This document shows positions 62,415-64,000 of a stretch of 64,000 bases of DNA, in pieces (the stretch's first letter is position 1; every line of letters starts with the position of its first letter). Position numbers and translations under genes: made by a program. Source of the DNA: Rufibacter hautae (lineage in GTDB: Bacteria; Bacteroidota; Bacteroidia; Cytophagales; Hymenobacteraceae); assembly GCF_008271695.1 (NCBI RefSeq), contig NZ_VKKY01000002.1, positions 124,001 through 188,000 of the forward strand. Direction: 5' to 3'. The notes beneath the pieces are model-generated. The model was given only the letters and a program-made list of their open reading frames with translations, did not search any database and was not told the DNA's origin.

Positions 62415-64000
62415 ATGAATCCATTTTCCGGCTTCGTCACCATTCGCGGAGCACGCGAGCATAACCTGAAGAACGTGGACCTCACCATTCCCCGAGACGC
62501 GCTGGTGGTGTTCACGGGCGTGTCGGGGTCGGGGAAATCGTCACTGGCGTTCGGGACGCTGTACGCCGAAGCCCAGCGCCGCTACCTGGAGAGTGTAAGT
62601 CCTTACGCGCGGCGGCTGTTCCACCAGATGGCCGTGCCCGAGGTAGACGCCATTGAGGGCCTGCCCCCGGCCGTGGCCCTGCAGCAGCAACGCGGCACGC
62701 CCACCACGCGCTCCAGTGTAGGCAGCGTGACCACCCTTTCTAACCTGGTGCGCATGCTGTATTCGCGTGCCGGAGACTACCCGCCGGGGCAACCCATCAT
62801 CTACGCCGAGGCGTTCTCGCCCAACACCCCCGAGGGCGCGTGTCCCACCTGCCACGGCCTGGGCCGCATCTACGAGGTCACCGAAGAAAGCATGGTGCCA
62901 GACCCCTCGCTTACTATCCGGGAGCGGGCCATTGCCGCCTGGCCCACCGCCTGGGGTGGCCAGAACCAGCGCGACATTCTGGTGACCCTGGGCTATAACG
63001 TAGACACCCCCTGGCGCGAGCTGCCCCAGAAAGACCGCGACTGGATTTTGTTCACCCAGGAGCAACCCGTGGTGCCCGTGTACCCCGGCTATACCCCCGA
63101 GCAAACCCGCCGCGCCCTGCAGCGCAAAGAAGAACCCAACTACATGGGCACCTTCACCAGCGCCCGGCGGCACGTGTTCCATACCTTCGCCAACTCCAAC
63201 AGCCCCCAGATGAAAAAGCGGGTGCTGCAGTACATGCTCCACACAAACTGCCCCACCTGCCACGGCAAACGCCTGAACCCCGCCTCGCTTTCCGTCACCT
63301 TCGCGGGTTATGACATCACCCAGCTGTCGCGCCTGCCCCTCCAACGCGTGGCCCAGACCCTGCAACCGTACGTGAACGCCTCGGCCCCTGGCCCCGCAGC
63401 CCAAAACGAGGCTCACCCCGAGCAACAGATTGCCAAACAGCGCATCGCCCAAGACTTGGTGGCCCGCATCCAGGTGCTGCTGGACCTGGGCCTCGGCTAC
63501 TTGTCTCTGGAACGAAGCACGCCTACCTTGTCGCCTGGCGAGTTGCAGCGCCTGCGGCTGGCCACCCAGCTGTACTCGCATTTGTTTGGCGTGGTGTACG
63601 TGCTGGATGAACCCTCGGCGGGCCTGCACCCCTCAGATACTGTGGCCCTGCTCACCGCCCTGGCCAACCTGAAGAAAGCGGGCAACTCCTTGTTTGTGGT
63701 AGAGCATAACCTGGACGTGATCCGGCAAGCCGATTGGCTCGTGGACGTAGGCCCCGCCGCCGGCGAGAAAGGCGGCGAAATCCTCTACAGCGGTCCGCCC
63801 GATGGCCTGCAACACATCCTCAATTCCCAAACTGCCGCCTACCTGTTCGGCACGGCCCCGGTGCAAACGCGCCCGCGCCGCACACCCACCGGCTGGCTCA
63901 AACTAAGCGGCGTCACCCGCAACAACCTGCACAACCTGAGTGCGGCCTTTCCGCTGGGCGTGTTCACCACCGTCACGGGCGTATCGGGTTCCGGCAAGAG
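62415..64000 (+). CDS. uvrA: UvrA-family ATPase, short type (3' end outside window)
   Basis: Open from ATG 62415 (followed by NPFSGFVTIRGAREHNLKNV) to the window end, 528 codons so far. First Walker A GVSGSGKSSLAF, then YLESVSPYARRLFHQM and zinc-finger Cys pairs CPTCHGLG and CPTCHGKRLNP, the degenerate signature TLSPGELQRLRLA, Walker B VYVLDEPSAGLHP, and the start of the second ATPase half with GVSGSGKS at the edge. The spacing between first Walker A and first zinc module is short, so the UvrB-binding domain of canonical UvrA seems missing. This fits UvrA2/DrrC-like paralogues linked to DNA damage or drug tolerance rather than the core excinuclease. GC-rich, in sharp contrast to the AT-rich island before it. 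Confidence 0.9.
   Translation, partial: MNPFSGFVTIRGAREHNLKNVDLTIPRDALVVFTGVSGSGKSSLAFGTLYAEAQRRYLESVSPYARRLFHQMAVPEVDAIEGLPPAVALQQQRGTPTTRSSVGSVTTLSNLVRMLYSRAGDYPPGQPIIYAEAFSPNTPEGACPTCHGLGRIYEVTEESMVPDPSLTIRERAIAAWPTAWGGQNQRDILVTLGYNVDTPWRELPQKDRDWILFTQEQPVVPVYPGYTPEQTRRALQRKEEPNYMGTFTSARRHVFHTFANSNSPQMKKRVLQYMLHTNCPTCHGKRLNPASLSVTFAGYDITQLSRLPLQRVAQTLQPYVNASAPGPAAQNEAHPEQQIAKQRIAQDLVARIQVLLDLGLGYLSLERSTPTLSPGELQRLRLATQLYSHLFGVVYVLDEPSAGLHPSDTVALLTALANLKKAGNSLFVVEHNLDVIRQADWLVDVGPAAGEKGGEILYSGPPDGLQHILNSQTAAYLFGTAPVQTRPRRTPTGWLKLSGVTRNNLHNLSAAFPLGVFTTVTGVSGSGK

Noticed and set aside
62541-63629. 362-codon minus-strand ORF
   Set aside because: Antisense to the UvrA-like gene; low-complexity Gly/His/Gln translation without motifs.

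Overview
This 64 kb window looks like a chromosome segment of a Bacteroidota bacterium, probably order Cytophagales, family Hymenobacteraceae (Rufibacter- or Pontibacter-like). That placement is inference. It rests on Bacteroidota-type -7 boxes (TAnnTTTG), many lipoproteins with short lipobox signals, REC-only response regulators paired with multi-PAS kinases, a UnbV/ASPIC protein beside a vanadium haloperoxidase, and housekeeping DNA near 50% GC with long perfect hairpins between genes. No rRNA, tRNA, CRISPR array, transposase or prophage gene is visible.

Layout. 0-10 kb: two related signalling modules (multi-PAS histidine kinase plus stand-alone receiver protein), a periplasmic GH37 trehalase and a Pmp3-domain lipoprotein. 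10-16 kb, minus strand: a two-domain M16 peptidase lipoprotein, an LLM-type flavin oxidoreductase and a DUF2236/MpaB-like oxygenase. 16-32 kb: an AT-richer surface polysaccharide (O-antigen type) cluster with glycosyltransferases, UDP-GlcNAc 2-epimerase, methyltransferases and an ABC-2 exporter pair, closed by a convergent O-antigen ligase. 32-43 kb: a UnbV/VCBS protein translationally coupled to a vanadium haloperoxidase, a small four-helix membrane protein between long inverted repeats, and the helicase HrpB. 43-47 kb: two paralogous, probably surface-exposed lipoproteins built from a duplicated ~210-residue domain of unknown function. 47-59 kb: an acyltransferase-like membrane protein (DUF1624), an SGNH/CE2-type esterase, the four-gene ATP-grasp / alpha-E / transglutaminase / zinc-peptidase operon, an MscS channel, a small acidic lipoprotein and a decayed DUF1624 paralogue. 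60-62.4 kb: a very AT-rich island with one unrecognised 644-residue membrane protein. 62.4 kb to the end: the first part of a short-type UvrA-family ATPase, cut by the window edge.

How it works together. The 16-32 kb cluster should build a glycan in the cytoplasm (ManNAc supply, several GTs, two methyltransferase domains), export it through the Wzm/Wzt-like transporter and attach it to lipid A core with the ligase. The 50-55 kb operon is a recognised conserved set that probably makes or processes a peptide-like product, but its chemistry is not established.

The most unusual content is in the repeats and outliers: (i) a dispersed palindrome with core GCCTGTTTT...AAAACAGGC at many gene ends; (ii) two separate pairs of 150-370 bp inverted repeats made of REP-like hairpins, each bracketing one or two genes; (iii) the AT-rich orphan membrane protein; (iv) the duplicated-domain lipoprotein pair; (v) a Met-rich tail on the ATP-grasp protein; (vi) a shared WYKxT-type C-terminal tail on a small coiled-coil protein and a glycosyltransferase.
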